Shown here: piece by piece, positions 44,090-52,675 of the stretch
How positions within the stretch are numbered: position 1 is the stretch's first letter
Layout: each line of letters opens with the position of its first letter
From: Metaruminococcus_A sp964607135
GTDB lineage: Bacteria > Bacillota > Clostridia > Oscillospirales > Ruminococcaceae
Assembly: GCA_964607135.1 (NCBI GenBank)
Contig: CAZSIV010000010.1
Location: forward strand, 1-64,000
Direction of reading: 5' to 3'
DNA length: 64,000 bases
Notes under the pieces: generated by a model
The model's input: the letters and a program-made list of their open reading frames with translations, nothing else
Told to the model about the DNA's origin: nothing
Databases searched by the model: none
Program-made: the position numbers and the translations under genes

Positions 44090-45280
44090 ATGAGAAATAA
44101 GCCAAGAAAGATCAAGCGTTATAATAAGCTTTACCGGCGCCGGGGCGGCGCTGGAAGAAAGGCTTTGAAGATTGCGGGATTCGTGGTCGTCATCGCTGCG
44201 GTGGTATTTGTCGGCTACAGCGTGGCGGGGCCTTTTATGGATTTTATAAACGGCCGGATCGAACCGTCTATCCCTTCTGACGATTCAAGCCTCATTTCGA
44301 GTGTCAGCAGCGTTAGCAGCAGTGGCTCTTCTTCGAGTGATTCCTCCGGCGGCGGTACGCAGGCCGAGAAACAGACCATCCAGGCGGTGAATCTCCCGGT
44401 CGCGACAGCCGGCGACCCGGCAGCGCTTTCCTCTTTCCTGAGCTCTGCCAAGTCGGGCGGCGCAAACGCTGTGGTTTTAGAGCTCAAGGATACGGCAGGT
44501 ACGCTTTGGTACCGTTCCTCTGTCGCGCAGGCGGAGGAGTATGGAGCGGTTTCTGAAAACGCGGTTGAAATCGCCCCGATCGTTGAAACGATTAAAGACG
44601 CCGGACTGACGCCGGTCGTCAAGCTCAGTGCGTTTATGGATAAAACGGCGCCGTCTACTGCGCGGAACAACGGCTATCTCTATGGAAATACCAACTCCGC
44701 CTGGTGGGACAACGCTGTCAACAGCGGCGGAAAGCCCTGGCTCAACCCGTATAAGCAGGCGGCCTGCGACTACCTGATCGCTTTGCAGAATGAGCTGGTT
44801 TCCAAAGGCTTCGAGGTTGTCCTCTGGCACAAGGTGGAGTTCCCGGAGGTCCGCACTCTTTCCTACGCCAATATGGGGAGCGAGGCGGAGGGCGTGACCC
44901 AGCAGCAGGCGCTGAACAGCTTTATCGCGCGCTGTGAAGCGGAAGCGGAGAAGAGCGATGCGAAGGTCTTTATCTCCTACCCGGTTTCCGCCGCCTTTGG
45001 CGTGAACGAATCCTGGTTCGGCGGGGATCCGTCCGGTCTGGCGGTGAAAAACGCCGCTCCCGAGCTCGACCTTTCGGCCTTTGGAGGCCGTTTGACCATC
45101 GGCGACACCGCGGTGGATTTCGCGGAGCCTGAACAGGCGGCCAGGCAGATTCTGAGCGCTTACCGGGTGAAAATCCCCGGCGCCGAAAGAATTCTTCCCA
45201 TAGTTACCGATGCATCCTCGAAGGATGCACTGCTGCGGGCTTTGACGGCTTTGCAGCTTGAGGAGTATGTGACTCCGTAA
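44090..45280 (+). CDS. Membrane-anchored putative glycoside hydrolase (DUF4015-like)
   Basis: The 396-residue protein has a very basic cytoplasmic start (RNKPRKIKRYNKLYRRRGG), one membrane helix (~25-47: ALKIAGFVVVIAAVVFVGYSV), a Ser-rich linker (~62-92) and an extracellular barrel-like domain. The segment GANAVVLELKDTAGTLWYRS followed by IKDAGLTPVVKLSAFMDK resembles DUF4015, a putative glycosidase family of Firmicutes. YLIALQNELVSKGFEVVLWHKVEFPE could hold the acidic residues of an active site. It follows the RnfA-like gene by 33 bases and may be in that operon. Confidence 0.72.
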   Translation: MRNKPRKIKRYNKLYRRRGGAGRKALKIAGFVVVIAAVVFVGYSVAGPFMDFINGRIEPSIPSDDSSLISSVSSVSSSGSSSSDSSGGGTQAEKQTIQAVNLPVATAGDPAALSSFLSSAKSGGANAVVLELKDTAGTLWYRSSVAQAEEYGAVSENAVEIAPIVETIKDAGLTPVVKLSAFMDKTAPSTARNNGYLYGNTNSAWWDNAVNSGGKPWLNPYKQAACDYLIALQNELVSKGFEVVLWHKVEFPEVRTLSYANMGSEAEGVTQQQALNSFIARCEAEAEKSDAKVFISYPVSAAFGVNESWFGGDPSGLAVKNAAPELDLSAFGGRLTIGDTAVDFAEPEQAARQILSAYRVKIPGAERILPIVTDASSKDALLRALTALQLEEYVTP

Positions 45281-45319
45281 GGAGCAATGATTATCATGAA
45301 TTAGGATGGGGGAACTGTT

Positions 45320-47035
45320 ATGTCGGAATATCTGAAGTACAAACACTGGCTTGCGCAGTCCTTGGAGGACAGCGATCTCGCCGAGGAGCTCGCCGCGATC
45401 AACGGGGACGACGAAGCGGTCAAAGACCGGTTTTACCGTGACCTCGAATTCGGCACGGCCGGCCTGCGGGGCGTCATTGGAGCCGGAACCAACCGGATGA
45501 ATATCTACACCATCCGCCGCGCGACCCAGGGGCTCGCCGAATACCTCAATTCGGCCTTTAAAGATCCTTCGGTCGCCATCAGCTACGACAGCCGGATTAA
45601 ATCGGACGTCTTTGCCAGGGAAGCAGCCCGGGTGTTGGCGGCGAACGATATCCACGTCCATCTTTACAAGGAGCTGCACCCGGTTCCCTGCCTGTCTTTT
45701 GCCACCCGGGAGCTTCACTGCAACGCGGGCATCATGGTGACGGCCAGCCACAATCCGGCAAAGTACAACGGCTATAAGGTCTATGGGCCGGACGGCTGCC
45801 AGATGACCAACGAGGCCGCCGATGCGGTTCTGGAGCGGATCAACAAACTGGATCTGTTCACCGATCCCCGCCTGGTGGACTTCGACGCCGCCGTCGAGGC
45901 TGGGAACGTGGAGTATATCCCGGAGACGGTGCTCGAAAAATATCTCGACTGCGTTCAGGCGCAGAGCATCCATCCGGAGCTGATCCCGGATGCGGGCCTC
46001 CGCGTGGTCTACACCCCCCTCAATGGGGCGGGGAATAAGCCTGTCCGGAAGATTTTGGACAGGATCGGCGTCAAGGACGTTCATGTGGTCAAGGAGCAGG
46101 AGAAGCCGGACGGCGAATTTCCGACCTGCCCCTTCCCGAATCCGGAAATCAAGGAGGCTTTGACCCTCGGCCTGCGCGACTGTGCCGCTGTCAAGCCCGA
46201 CCTTCTGCTCGCGACCGACCCGGATGCAGACCGGATGGGGATTGCGGTGCCGGACGAAAACGGGGAGTATGTCCTGATCACCGGAAACGAGGTCGGCGCG
46301 CTGCTGCTTGAGTACATCTGCCGGGAGCGCAGGGCGATGGGGACGATGCCGGAGAAGCCGATCGCTGTGAAGACCATCGTCAGCACCAAGCTCGCGGACA
46401 AAATTGCCGCCGATTACGGCGTGGAGCTGATCAATGTTCTGACGGGGTTCAAGTACATTGGGGAGCAGATCGGTCTGCTGGAGGAAAAGGGCGAGAGCGA
46501 CCGCTATCTTTTCGGCTTTGAAGAAAGCTACGGCTATTTGAGCGGTACTTATGTCCGCGATAAGGATGCGGTTGTCGCCTCGATGCTGATCTGCGAAGCG
46601 GCGGCCTTCTATAAATCCAAGGGGATCAGCATGCTGGATGCCTTCCGCGGGATTTATAAGAAGTACGGCTATTACTACAACTGCATCGGGAACTTCGGTT
46701 TTGAAGGGGCCGCCGGGATGGAAAAGATGGCGGAAATCATGGCGCGCACCCGTGAAAATGCGCCCAAAGAAATCGGCGGGCTGAAGGTTTTGAAATTTGC
46801 GGACTATAAGGTTTCCAAAGAGACCGACCTGCTCACCGGTGAGGAGACGGCGCTCACCCTGCCGAAGTCCGATGTTCTGGTCTTTGAGATGGAGCAGGGT
46901 GCCGGCGTCATCATCCGCCCGTCCGGAACCGAGCCGAAGATCAAGGTTTATTACACCACGACCGCCGCGTCCGAAGAGGAAGCCAAGGCGCTTCAGAAAA
47001 AGCTGGCGGATGATTTTACCGGCCTTCTCGCCTGA
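45320..47035 (+). CDS. Phosphoglucomutase/phosphomannomutase (alpha-D-phosphohexomutase)
   Basis: The 571-residue protein has the four domains of this family. The active Ser is in MVTASHNPAKYNGYKVYG, the Mg2+ loop is ATDPDADRMG, the sugar-binding loop is GFEESYGYLSG, and the phosphate loop is IIRPSGTEPKIKVYY. The length and order match PgcA-type enzymes of Firmicutes, which interconvert glucose-1-phosphate and glucose-6-phosphate for glycolipid and cell wall precursors. GGGGGAACTGTT-like sequence precedes the ATG. A run of ordinary housekeeping genes follows. Confidence 0.95.
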   Translation: MSEYLKYKHWLAQSLEDSDLAEELAAINGDDEAVKDRFYRDLEFGTAGLRGVIGAGTNRMNIYTIRRATQGLAEYLNSAFKDPSVAISYDSRIKSDVFAREAARVLAANDIHVHLYKELHPVPCLSFATRELHCNAGIMVTASHNPAKYNGYKVYGPDGCQMTNEAADAVLERINKLDLFTDPRLVDFDAAVEAGNVEYIPETVLEKYLDCVQAQSIHPELIPDAGLRVVYTPLNGAGNKPVRKILDRIGVKDVHVVKEQEKPDGEFPTCPFPNPEIKEALTLGLRDCAAVKPDLLLATDPDADRMGIAVPDENGEYVLITGNEVGALLLEYICRERRAMGTMPEKPIAVKTIVSTKLADKIAADYGVELINVLTGFKYIGEQIGLLEEKGESDRYLFGFEESYGYLSGTYVRDKDAVVASMLICEAAAFYKSKGISMLDAFRGIYKKYGYYYNCIGNFGFEGAAGMEKMAEIMARTRENAPKEIGGLKVLKFADYKVSKETDLLTGEETALTLPKSDVLVFEMEQGAGVIIRPSGTEPKIKVYYTTTAASEEEAKALQKKLADDFTGLLA

Positions 47036-47150
47036 GAAACCGGATGCTGCAATGAATGAAAACCGGCCCGCCCGTGCTGAGGCGGCTGGGCGGACGGCTT
47101 TTGTTCATTTTGCGGAATCGGTTCCGGAAAAAAGAAGAAACGAAAAACGC

Positions 47151-47179
47151 TTGCATTTTAACCGCGGATGTGTTATCAT
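47151..47179 (+). promoter_or_regulatory. Promoter of rpmE
   Basis: TTGCAT (47151-47156) and TATCAT (47174-47179) are 17 bases apart, about 84 bases before the L31 start. Confidence 0.7.
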
Positions 47180-47262
47180 GATTAATCGATGGCCCCGCGC
47201 GCGGGAAATGAGAGGTTTGTCGTGCGGCGGCGGTTTACTCGTGAAAAAAGAGGTGACTGAAA

Positions 47263-47466
47263 GTGAAAGAGGGAATCCATCCGAAGTACGAGGCTGCGAC
47301 CATCCGGTGCGCCTGCGGAAATGTGATTGAAACGCGCTCCACCAAGGGCGATATCAGGGTTGAGATCTGTTCGAAATGCCACCCGTTCTACACCGGCAAG
47401 CAGAAACTGGTAGACACGGGCGGACGTGTTGATCGGTTTAAGAGACGTTTCAACATGGATAAATAA
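47263..47466 (+). CDS. rpmE: 50S ribosomal protein L31 (zinc-binding form)
   Basis: The 67-residue protein starts at GTG 47263 after GAGGTGACT. MKEGIHPKYEAATIRCACGN and the ICSKCHPFYTGKQK box supply the CxxC zinc ligands, so this is the C+ form used when zinc is available. The ending RVDRFKRRF is typical of L31. Confidence 0.96.
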   Translation: MKEGIHPKYEAATIRCACGNVIETRSTKGDIRVEICSKCHPFYTGKQKLVDTGGRVDRFKRRFNMDK

Positions 47467-47471
47467 TCCGG

Positions 47472-47509
47472 CAAAAAGCGGTGTGCCTGGGGCTCACCGC
47501 TTTTGTTTT
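47472..47509 (+). terminator. Terminator of rpmE
   Basis: AAAAGCGGTG pairs with CACCGCTTTT, followed by GTTTTTC. It leaves only 18 bases before the YigZ start, so yigZ is probably expressed by read-through or from a promoter inside rpmE. Confidence 0.75.
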
Positions 47510-47526
47510 TCTGGGTGGTGTGATTT

Positions 47527-48147
47527 TTGGAGTATAAAACAATCAGGGCGAGAGCGGAGGACGAGTTCATCGAGCGCCGCTCCCGGTTTATCGGCCACAT
47601 TGCACCGGTCGGCTCGGAGGAAGAGGCGATCGCCTTTTTAGAGGAAGTACGAGCATCCAACCGGGAGGCGAACCACAACTGCTATGCCTATGTTCTGCGG
47701 GAGGGGCAGATCAAGCGGTATTCCGACGATGGGGAGCCGCAGGGGACGGCGGGAACGCCGATTCTGGAGGTGCTCCTCCGCAATGAGCTGGTGGATGTCT
47801 GCGCTGTCGTGACCCGGTATTTCGGCGGTGTCCTGCTGGGGGCCGGCGGGCTCGTCCGCGCTTATTCTACCGGGGCCAGTTTGGCGGTCGCGGCGGGCGG
47901 AATCCTTCGCATGGCGCCCTGCACCTCTTTTGTAGCCGAAGTGGATTACGCACTCTACGGAAAGCTTTCCTACCTTCTGCCGCAGTACAATATTCAGGTT
48001 CTCGAAAGCGATTTTGGGGAAAAGGTGCGGCTCGTTCTGTTGATCCGCTCCGACCGGCTGTCCGCCTTTGAAAAGGAATTGCAGGAACTGTCGGCCGGGC
48101 AGGTCTCCCCTTTTGTGCTGGAGGAACGGTACGCGGACATGGAATAG
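47527..48147 (+). CDS. YigZ/IMPACT family protein
   Basis: The 206-residue protein starts at TTG 47527 after GGGTGGTG. It has the IMPACT signature: EFIERRSRFIGHIAPVGSEEEAIAFL, ANHNCYAYVLREGQIKRYSDDGEPQGTAGTPILEVL and VVTRYFGGVLLGAGGLVRAYSTGA. A C-terminal domain follows (DYALYGKLSYLLPQYNIQVL). The family is conserved from bacteria to man and is linked to translation control; its bacterial function is not settled. The stop codon overlaps the start of structured RNA candidate B. Confidence 0.92.
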   Translation: MEYKTIRARAEDEFIERRSRFIGHIAPVGSEEEAIAFLEEVRASNREANHNCYAYVLREGQIKRYSDDGEPQGTAGTPILEVLLRNELVDVCAVVTRYFGGVLLGAGGLVRAYSTGASLAVAAGGILRMAPCTSFVAEVDYALYGKLSYLLPQYNIQVLESDFGEKVRLVLLIRSDRLSAFEKELQELSAGQVSPFVLEERYADME

Positions 48148-48295
48148 ATGAAACGTCTAGGCTTAGGTGCAGATAAGGTAATTCACACACCGGTGTTTTA
48201 CCAGTCAAAAGGCGTTTATCCTGTGAGGCGTACGATGTAAAAACACATCTGCCTCGCGGGAGAGAAACGCCGTTGCTCCTGCGGCTGTTTCATCT
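48146..48295 (+). ncRNA. Structured RNA candidate, copy B (unidentified family)
   Basis: The element is closed by AGATGAAAC (48146-48154) pairing with GTTTCATCT (48287-48295). Inside, GGCGTTT (48211-48217) pairs with AAACGCC (48265-48271), and CCTGTGAG (48220-48227) with CTCGCGGG (48253-48260). AGGTGCAGAT (48165-48174) can pair with ATCTGCCT (48247-48254), overlapping the last helix by two bases. Blocks AATTCACAC, TTTTACCAGTC, TATCCTGTGAG and ATCTGCCTCGCGGG match copy A after trpS, with the first three at identical spacing. No T-run follows. It lies between yigZ and the dGTPase gene. Confidence 0.65.
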
Positions 48296-48381
48296 CAATG
48301 ATAATTTTGTCAAAAATAGAGTAATAGAGCAGGGGAACTGGTATATATATTAGTGAAACGAATTTTAGACGGAGGTGCGGT

Positions 48382-49383
48382 ATGACGTTCAGGGAGCAGG
48401 CAGAGGAGCTGGAGCAGCGGATTTTGAGCCCTTATGCGGTGCTGTCCTCCCGTTCCAGGGGAAGGCTCCGCCCGGAACCGCCCTGCGATGTCCGAACCGA
48501 TTTCTGCCGCGACCGCGACCGGATCATCCACTGCAGCTCCTTTCGGCGGCTAAAGCACAAGACGCAGGTTTTCCTGTCCCCGATGGGCGACCATTACCGC
48601 ACCCGTTTAACCCATACCCTCGAGGTCGCGCAGATTGCCCGGACGATTGCCCGGGCCCTCCGGCTCAACGAGGATTTGACCGAGGCGATCGCCTTGGGGC
48701 ATGACCTGGGGCATACGCCGTTCGGCCACGCGGGGGAGCGGGCGCTCAACGAGGTCTGTCCCATGGGATTTCGGCATGCGCTCCACAGTGTGCGGGTGGT
48801 TCACGCGCTCGAAAAGGATGGAAAAGGGCTGAACCTGACCTATGAGGTGAAAAACGGGATCGCCTGCCATTCCCTGAAGGCGGTGGCCGCCACCCTGGAG
48901 GGCCGTGTGGTCAAGCTTTCGGACAAAGTGGCATATATCAACCACGACATCGAGGATGCGCTCCGTGCCGGCGTGCTGGCGGCGGAGGATCTCCCTTACC
49001 AGTGTACCTACATATTGGGGCGGACAAAATCGGAGCGGATTTCAACTGTGATCCATTCGGTAATCCGCAGCAGCTCGGATGAAATCCGGATGGATCCGGC
49101 GGTTTGGGACGCCCACAGCAGGCTGCGGGATTTTATGTTTGAACAGGTCTATAAAAGCCCCGTCGCAAAGGCGGAAGAGGGCAAGGCGGAGGAGATCGTA
49201 AAGGTTCTCTACGCCCATTTTGTCAAACGCCCGGCAGAACTGCCGCCCTTTTACCGGGGGATTGAGGAAAAAGAGGGCGCCGACCGCGCCGTCTGCGATT
49301 ATATTGCAGGGATGACCGACCGCTATGCAGTCGAGCTTTTTGAAAGGCTTTTCGTCCCGCGTTCCTGGCCGGTGACCTTGTGA
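48382..49383 (+). CDS. Deoxyguanosinetriphosphate triphosphohydrolase-like HD protein
   Basis: The 333-residue protein has the HD-domain metal site of dGTPases: RDRIIHCSSFRRLKHKTQVFL, RTRLTHTLEVAQIARTIARAL (first His) and EAIALGHDLGHTPFGHAGE (His-Asp), plus VKLSDKVAYINHDIEDA (late Asp). It belongs to the shorter Dgt-like group found beside dnaG in Firmicutes. It removes triphosphate from dGTP or other dNTPs. GACGGAGGTGCGGT precedes ATG 48382. Confidence 0.93.
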   Translation: MTFREQAEELEQRILSPYAVLSSRSRGRLRPEPPCDVRTDFCRDRDRIIHCSSFRRLKHKTQVFLSPMGDHYRTRLTHTLEVAQIARTIARALRLNEDLTEAIALGHDLGHTPFGHAGERALNEVCPMGFRHALHSVRVVHALEKDGKGLNLTYEVKNGIACHSLKAVAATLEGRVVKLSDKVAYINHDIEDALRAGVLAAEDLPYQCTYILGRTKSERISTVIHSVIRSSSDEIRMDPAVWDAHSRLRDFMFEQVYKSPVAKAEEGKAEEIVKVLYAHFVKRPAELPPFYRGIEEKEGADRAVCDYIAGMTDRYAVELFERLFVPRSWPVTL

Positions 49384-49539
49384 ACGGCACGGTGAACAGC
49401 CGTTGACGATCGGCGCCCGGGGGTGAACAGCTGTTCGGGCTGCCGTCCCGTGGGGATGGCAACCCCAAAACCGGCGCAACCGTCAGACGCGGACGGGCGA
49501 ATCTCAAATTATTTTAAACCGGAGAGGAGGCGGAAGGGC

Positions 49540-51315
49540 TTGGCGATTCCGAACAGTTTTATTATGCAGCTGCGGCAGACGGCCGATATCCAGGACGTTA
49601 TGTCGAGCTATTGTTCGATCACCCGGGCGGGCCGGAATCAAAAATGCCTCTGCCCGTTCCACTCTGAAAAGACGCCCTCCCTTGTCGTCTATCCGGACAC
49701 CCAGTCGTTTTACTGCTTCGGCTGCGGGGCCGGGGGGGATGTCATCACCTTCATTATGAAGATCGAAAACCTCGATTATGTCGAGGCGGTTCGCTTCCTC
49801 GCCCGGCGGTACAACATGGAGGTGCCGGACGGCGGCGGGGAAGACCGTGCTTACCGGATGCGAACCCGGATTTATGAGCTCAACCGGGAGGCCGCCCGCT
49901 TTTTCCACGCCTGTCTCCTTTCCCCGGCGGGGAGGGAGGGCCTCGATTACCTGACCGGGCGGGGGCTGAGCGAAAAGACGATCAGAACCTATGGGCTGGG
50001 GTTTGCCCCGCAGGGGTGGGATCACCTGATCCATCACCTCCGCTCCAAGGGGTTCACCATGGACGAAATGATCGCCGCCGCCGTTGTCGCGCGGAGCGAC
50101 CGCAGCGGGACGGCGCGGTTTTACGACCAGTTCCGGAACCGGGTGATGTTCCCGATCATCGACCTGCGCGGGAACGTCATCGCCTTTGGAGGACGGGTGA
50201 TGGACGATTCCAGGCTGAAGTATCTCAATTCTGCCGATACGCCGGTCTTTAAAAAAAGCCGGAACTTATTTTCCCTCAACCTCGCGAAGAATCAAATTGA
50301 GCATCGCAGGCTGATTCTGGCGGAAGGGTATATGGATGCAATTTCGATCTATCAGGCGGGTTTTCACAATGTCGTCGCCACCTTGGGGACGGCGCTGACC
50401 GAAGAGCAGGCCAGGCTGATGGCGCAGTATGCGGACGACGTGGTCATTGCCTATGATTCCGACGCCCCGGGGCAGAAGGCGAGCGAGCGGGCGATCCCGC
50501 TCCTTTCCCAGGCGGGGATCACCACCCGCGTCCTTGCGATGACCGGGGCGAAAGATCCGGACGAATACATAAAAAAATACGGTGCGGCCCGCTTTAAGCT
50601 CCTGCTCGAGGGCGCAAACAGCCCGATGGATTTTGAGCTCCTCAAGATCAAAAAGGAAGTGGACGTCAACACCGAAGAGGGAAAGCTCGTTTACCTGCGG
50701 CGGGGCGTCTCTGTCCTGGCAAGGCTGAAAAATCCGCTGGAGCGGGAAATCTACGCTGGGAAGCTCGCGGAGGAGACCGGGGTTTCCAAAGCGGCGATCT
50801 TAGACCAGGCCGGCGGGATGGCCAGGCGGGAGGAGCGGACTGCGAAAAAGCGGGAATGGAACGAGGTGCAGAGCGGAAGAGCGCTCTACCAGGACCGGAT
50901 CAACCCGCAGAAGGCCTCTCACCTGAAGGCGGCGATGGCGGAGGAACAGATTTTGATCTACCTTCTCCGCAATCCGGATTCGTTGGGAAAGGCGGCGGAT
51001 GCCCTTTCGGAAGAAGACTTCGTCACCGATTTCAATCGACGTGTTTTTACCCTGCTCATCCAAAAGGGACAGGAAACGAGGGAGGTCGACCTTTCCGTCC
51101 TCGCCGGTGAATTAAACCCGGAAGAAATGGGTAAAATATCGGGGCTTTTAGCAAAGAGCCGCGAAATGGACAATTCCAGGCAGCAGCTGCTCGACTCCAT
51201 TCAGGTGCTGAAAGAGAATCGGGAACAGCTCAAGCCCACCGACCTCAAGGACGGCGGAGAGGAAGAGCTGAAGCGGTTTTATGAGCAGCAGAGGCAGAAA
51301 AAGAATAGGCGGTAG
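49540..51315 (+). CDS. dnaG: DNA primase
   Basis: TTG 49540, ten bases after GGAGAGGAGG, is preferred over upstream in-frame ATGs because DnaG proteins begin at IPNSFIMQLRQTADIQDV. This gives 591 residues. The CHC2 zinc finger is CLCPFHSEKTPSLVVYP with FYCFGCGAGGD. The TOPRIM core is LILAEGYMDAISIYQAG and VVIAYDSDAPGQKA. A helicase-binding C-terminal domain follows. It makes RNA primers at the replication fork. It stands just before rpoD, the classic macromolecular-synthesis arrangement, with dgt upstream. Confidence 0.97.
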   Translation: MAIPNSFIMQLRQTADIQDVMSSYCSITRAGRNQKCLCPFHSEKTPSLVVYPDTQSFYCFGCGAGGDVITFIMKIENLDYVEAVRFLARRYNMEVPDGGGEDRAYRMRTRIYELNREAARFFHACLLSPAGREGLDYLTGRGLSEKTIRTYGLGFAPQGWDHLIHHLRSKGFTMDEMIAAAVVARSDRSGTARFYDQFRNRVMFPIIDLRGNVIAFGGRVMDDSRLKYLNSADTPVFKKSRNLFSLNLAKNQIEHRRLILAEGYMDAISIYQAGFHNVVATLGTALTEEQARLMAQYADDVVIAYDSDAPGQKASERAIPLLSQAGITTRVLAMTGAKDPDEYIKKYGAARFKLLLEGANSPMDFELLKIKKEVDVNTEEGKLVYLRRGVSVLARLKNPLEREIYAGKLAEETGVSKAAILDQAGGMARREERTAKKREWNEVQSGRALYQDRINPQKASHLKAAMAEEQILIYLLRNPDSLGKAADALSEEDFVTDFNRRVFTLLIQKGQETREVDLSVLAGELNPEEMGKISGLLAKSREMDNSRQQLLDSIQVLKENREQLKPTDLKDGGEEELKRFYEQQRQKKNRR

Positions 51316-51415
51316 ACCCGCTTTCAGAGGAAGAAAAACAGGCGTCATCACATTTTGCCGCATGGCGTCCACCATAAAAAACCGCGGCGGCAGCGGAGAA
51401 ATGGGAATGTGATTT

Positions 51416-52504
51416 ATGGGAGCAACCGAGAAAAAACCCGCAGTGGCCGATCTGATTGAGCAGGGCAGGATCAAGGGAAAACTGACCACCAAGGAGATCA
51501 CCGATGCGCTGGAAGAATTGGACTTCGACCCGGAGCAGATGGAAAAGCTCTACGATTCGCTCGAGAACATGAATATTGAAATCGTAGAGGATTTTGAGCC
51601 GGATATCGACCTGGACATCACGCTCGACAACAATGTGGCCGTCGATTTGGAAGCTTCCCTTTCCACCGAAGGGATCAGCATCGACGACCCGGTGAAGGTC
51701 TATCTCAAAGAGATCGGCCGGGTGCCGCTCCTCTCCACCGAGGAGGAGATCGAGCTCGCCACCCGGATGGCCCAGGGCGATGCCTTTGCCCGCAAACGGC
51801 TCAGCGAAGCGAACCTGAGGCTGGTCGTCAGCATCGCCAAGCGGTATGTCGGCCGCGGGATGCAGTTCCTCGACCTGATCCAGGAGGGAAACCTCGGCCT
51901 GATCAAAGCGGTTGAAAAGTTCGACCACACCAAGGGGTTTAAATTTTCCACCTATGCGACCTGGTGGATCCGTCAGGCGATTACCCGCGCCATTGCGGAC
52001 CAGGCCCGGACGATCCGGATCCCGGTCCATATGGTGGAGACGATCAATAAAGTCAAAAAGGTTTCGAGCCAGCTTCTCCACAAAAACGGGCATGAGCCGA
52101 CGGCGGAGGAGATCGCCGGCGAGCTCGAAATGCCGGTGGAAAAGGTGCGCGAGATCATCCGGGTCGCACAGGAGCCGGTCTCCCTCGAAACGCCGATCGG
52201 CGAAGAGGAAGACAGCCATCTGGGCGATTTCATCCAGGATGACGAAGCCCCTGCCCCGGCCGAAGTCGCGTCCCACACCCTGCTGCGTGAACAGCTTGGG
52301 GATGTTCTTTCCACCTTGACCGAGCGGGAGGAAAAGGTGCTTCGCCTCCGCTTCGGGTTGGAGGACGGGCGCTCCCGCACGCTGGAGGAGGTCGGGAAGG
52401 AATTCAACGTCACCCGGGAACGGATCCGCCAGATCGAGGCGAAAGCCCTGCGAAAACTCCGCCATCCCAGCCGCAGCAAACGCTTGAAGGACTTTCTGGA
52501 CTGA
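51416..52504 (+). CDS. rpoD: RNA polymerase primary sigma factor RpoD (SigA)
   Basis: The 362-residue protein has a short region 1.1 (AVADLIEQGRIKGKLTTKEI), region 1.2 (DDPVKVYLKEIGRVPLL), regions 2.1-2.4 (NLRLVVSIAKRYVGRGMQFLDLIQEGNLGLIKAVEKF, FSTYATWWIRQAITRAI), region 3 (RIPVHMVETINKV) and region 4 (LTEREEKVLRLRFGLEDG, TLEEVGKEFNVTRERIRQIEAKALRKLRHP). It recognises the TTGACA/TATAAT promoters seen all along this window. The ATG at 51416 has only a weak binding site. Confidence 0.98.
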   Translation: MGATEKKPAVADLIEQGRIKGKLTTKEITDALEELDFDPEQMEKLYDSLENMNIEIVEDFEPDIDLDITLDNNVAVDLEASLSTEGISIDDPVKVYLKEIGRVPLLSTEEEIELATRMAQGDAFARKRLSEANLRLVVSIAKRYVGRGMQFLDLIQEGNLGLIKAVEKFDHTKGFKFSTYATWWIRQAITRAIADQARTIRIPVHMVETINKVKKVSSQLLHKNGHEPTAEEIAGELEMPVEKVREIIRVAQEPVSLETPIGEEEDSHLGDFIQDDEAPAPAEVASHTLLREQLGDVLSTLTEREEKVLRLRFGLEDGRSRTLEEVGKEFNVTRERIRQIEAKALRKLRHPSRSKRLKDFLD

Positions 52505-52512
52505 TTTTGCCG

Positions 52513-52542
52513 TTGACAAATAATCTACCAAAATGGTATAAT
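52513..52542 (+). promoter_or_regulatory. Promoter of the Rrf2 gene with a palindromic operator in the spacer
   Basis: TTGACA (52513-52518) and TATAAT (52537-52542) are 18 bases apart. Between them TACCA-AAA-TGGTA (52526-52538) is a perfect palindrome overlapping the -10 box, a good place for autorepression by the Rrf2 protein encoded next. Confidence 0.75.
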
Positions 52543-52675
52543 AATCACGGGTCGGTTATGATCCTTCATTTTATGGCCGGGGCGCTCTGCTTTTATTGTC
52601 CGTTCCCGTCCTGATGGCGCCATTCCGGCTTTGCCCTAATGGGAGCTAGAAAGCCGAAAAGGTTGGGTGATTGGT

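Noticed and set aside
44477..46084. Long minus-strand open frame across the putative glycosidase and phosphoglucomutase genes
   Set aside because: Both plus-strand genes have clear domains and binding sites; the antisense translation has no recognisable protein character.
48146..48295. 6S RNA, SRP RNA, tmRNA or RNase P RNA
   Set aside because: None of the conserved cores (SRP GGUCAGG/GGAAGCAGCC, tmRNA tRNA-like ends, RNase P GAGGAAAGUC) is present. The fold is not a single long hairpin with a central bubble as in 6S RNA, though 6S cannot be fully excluded without a covariance search.
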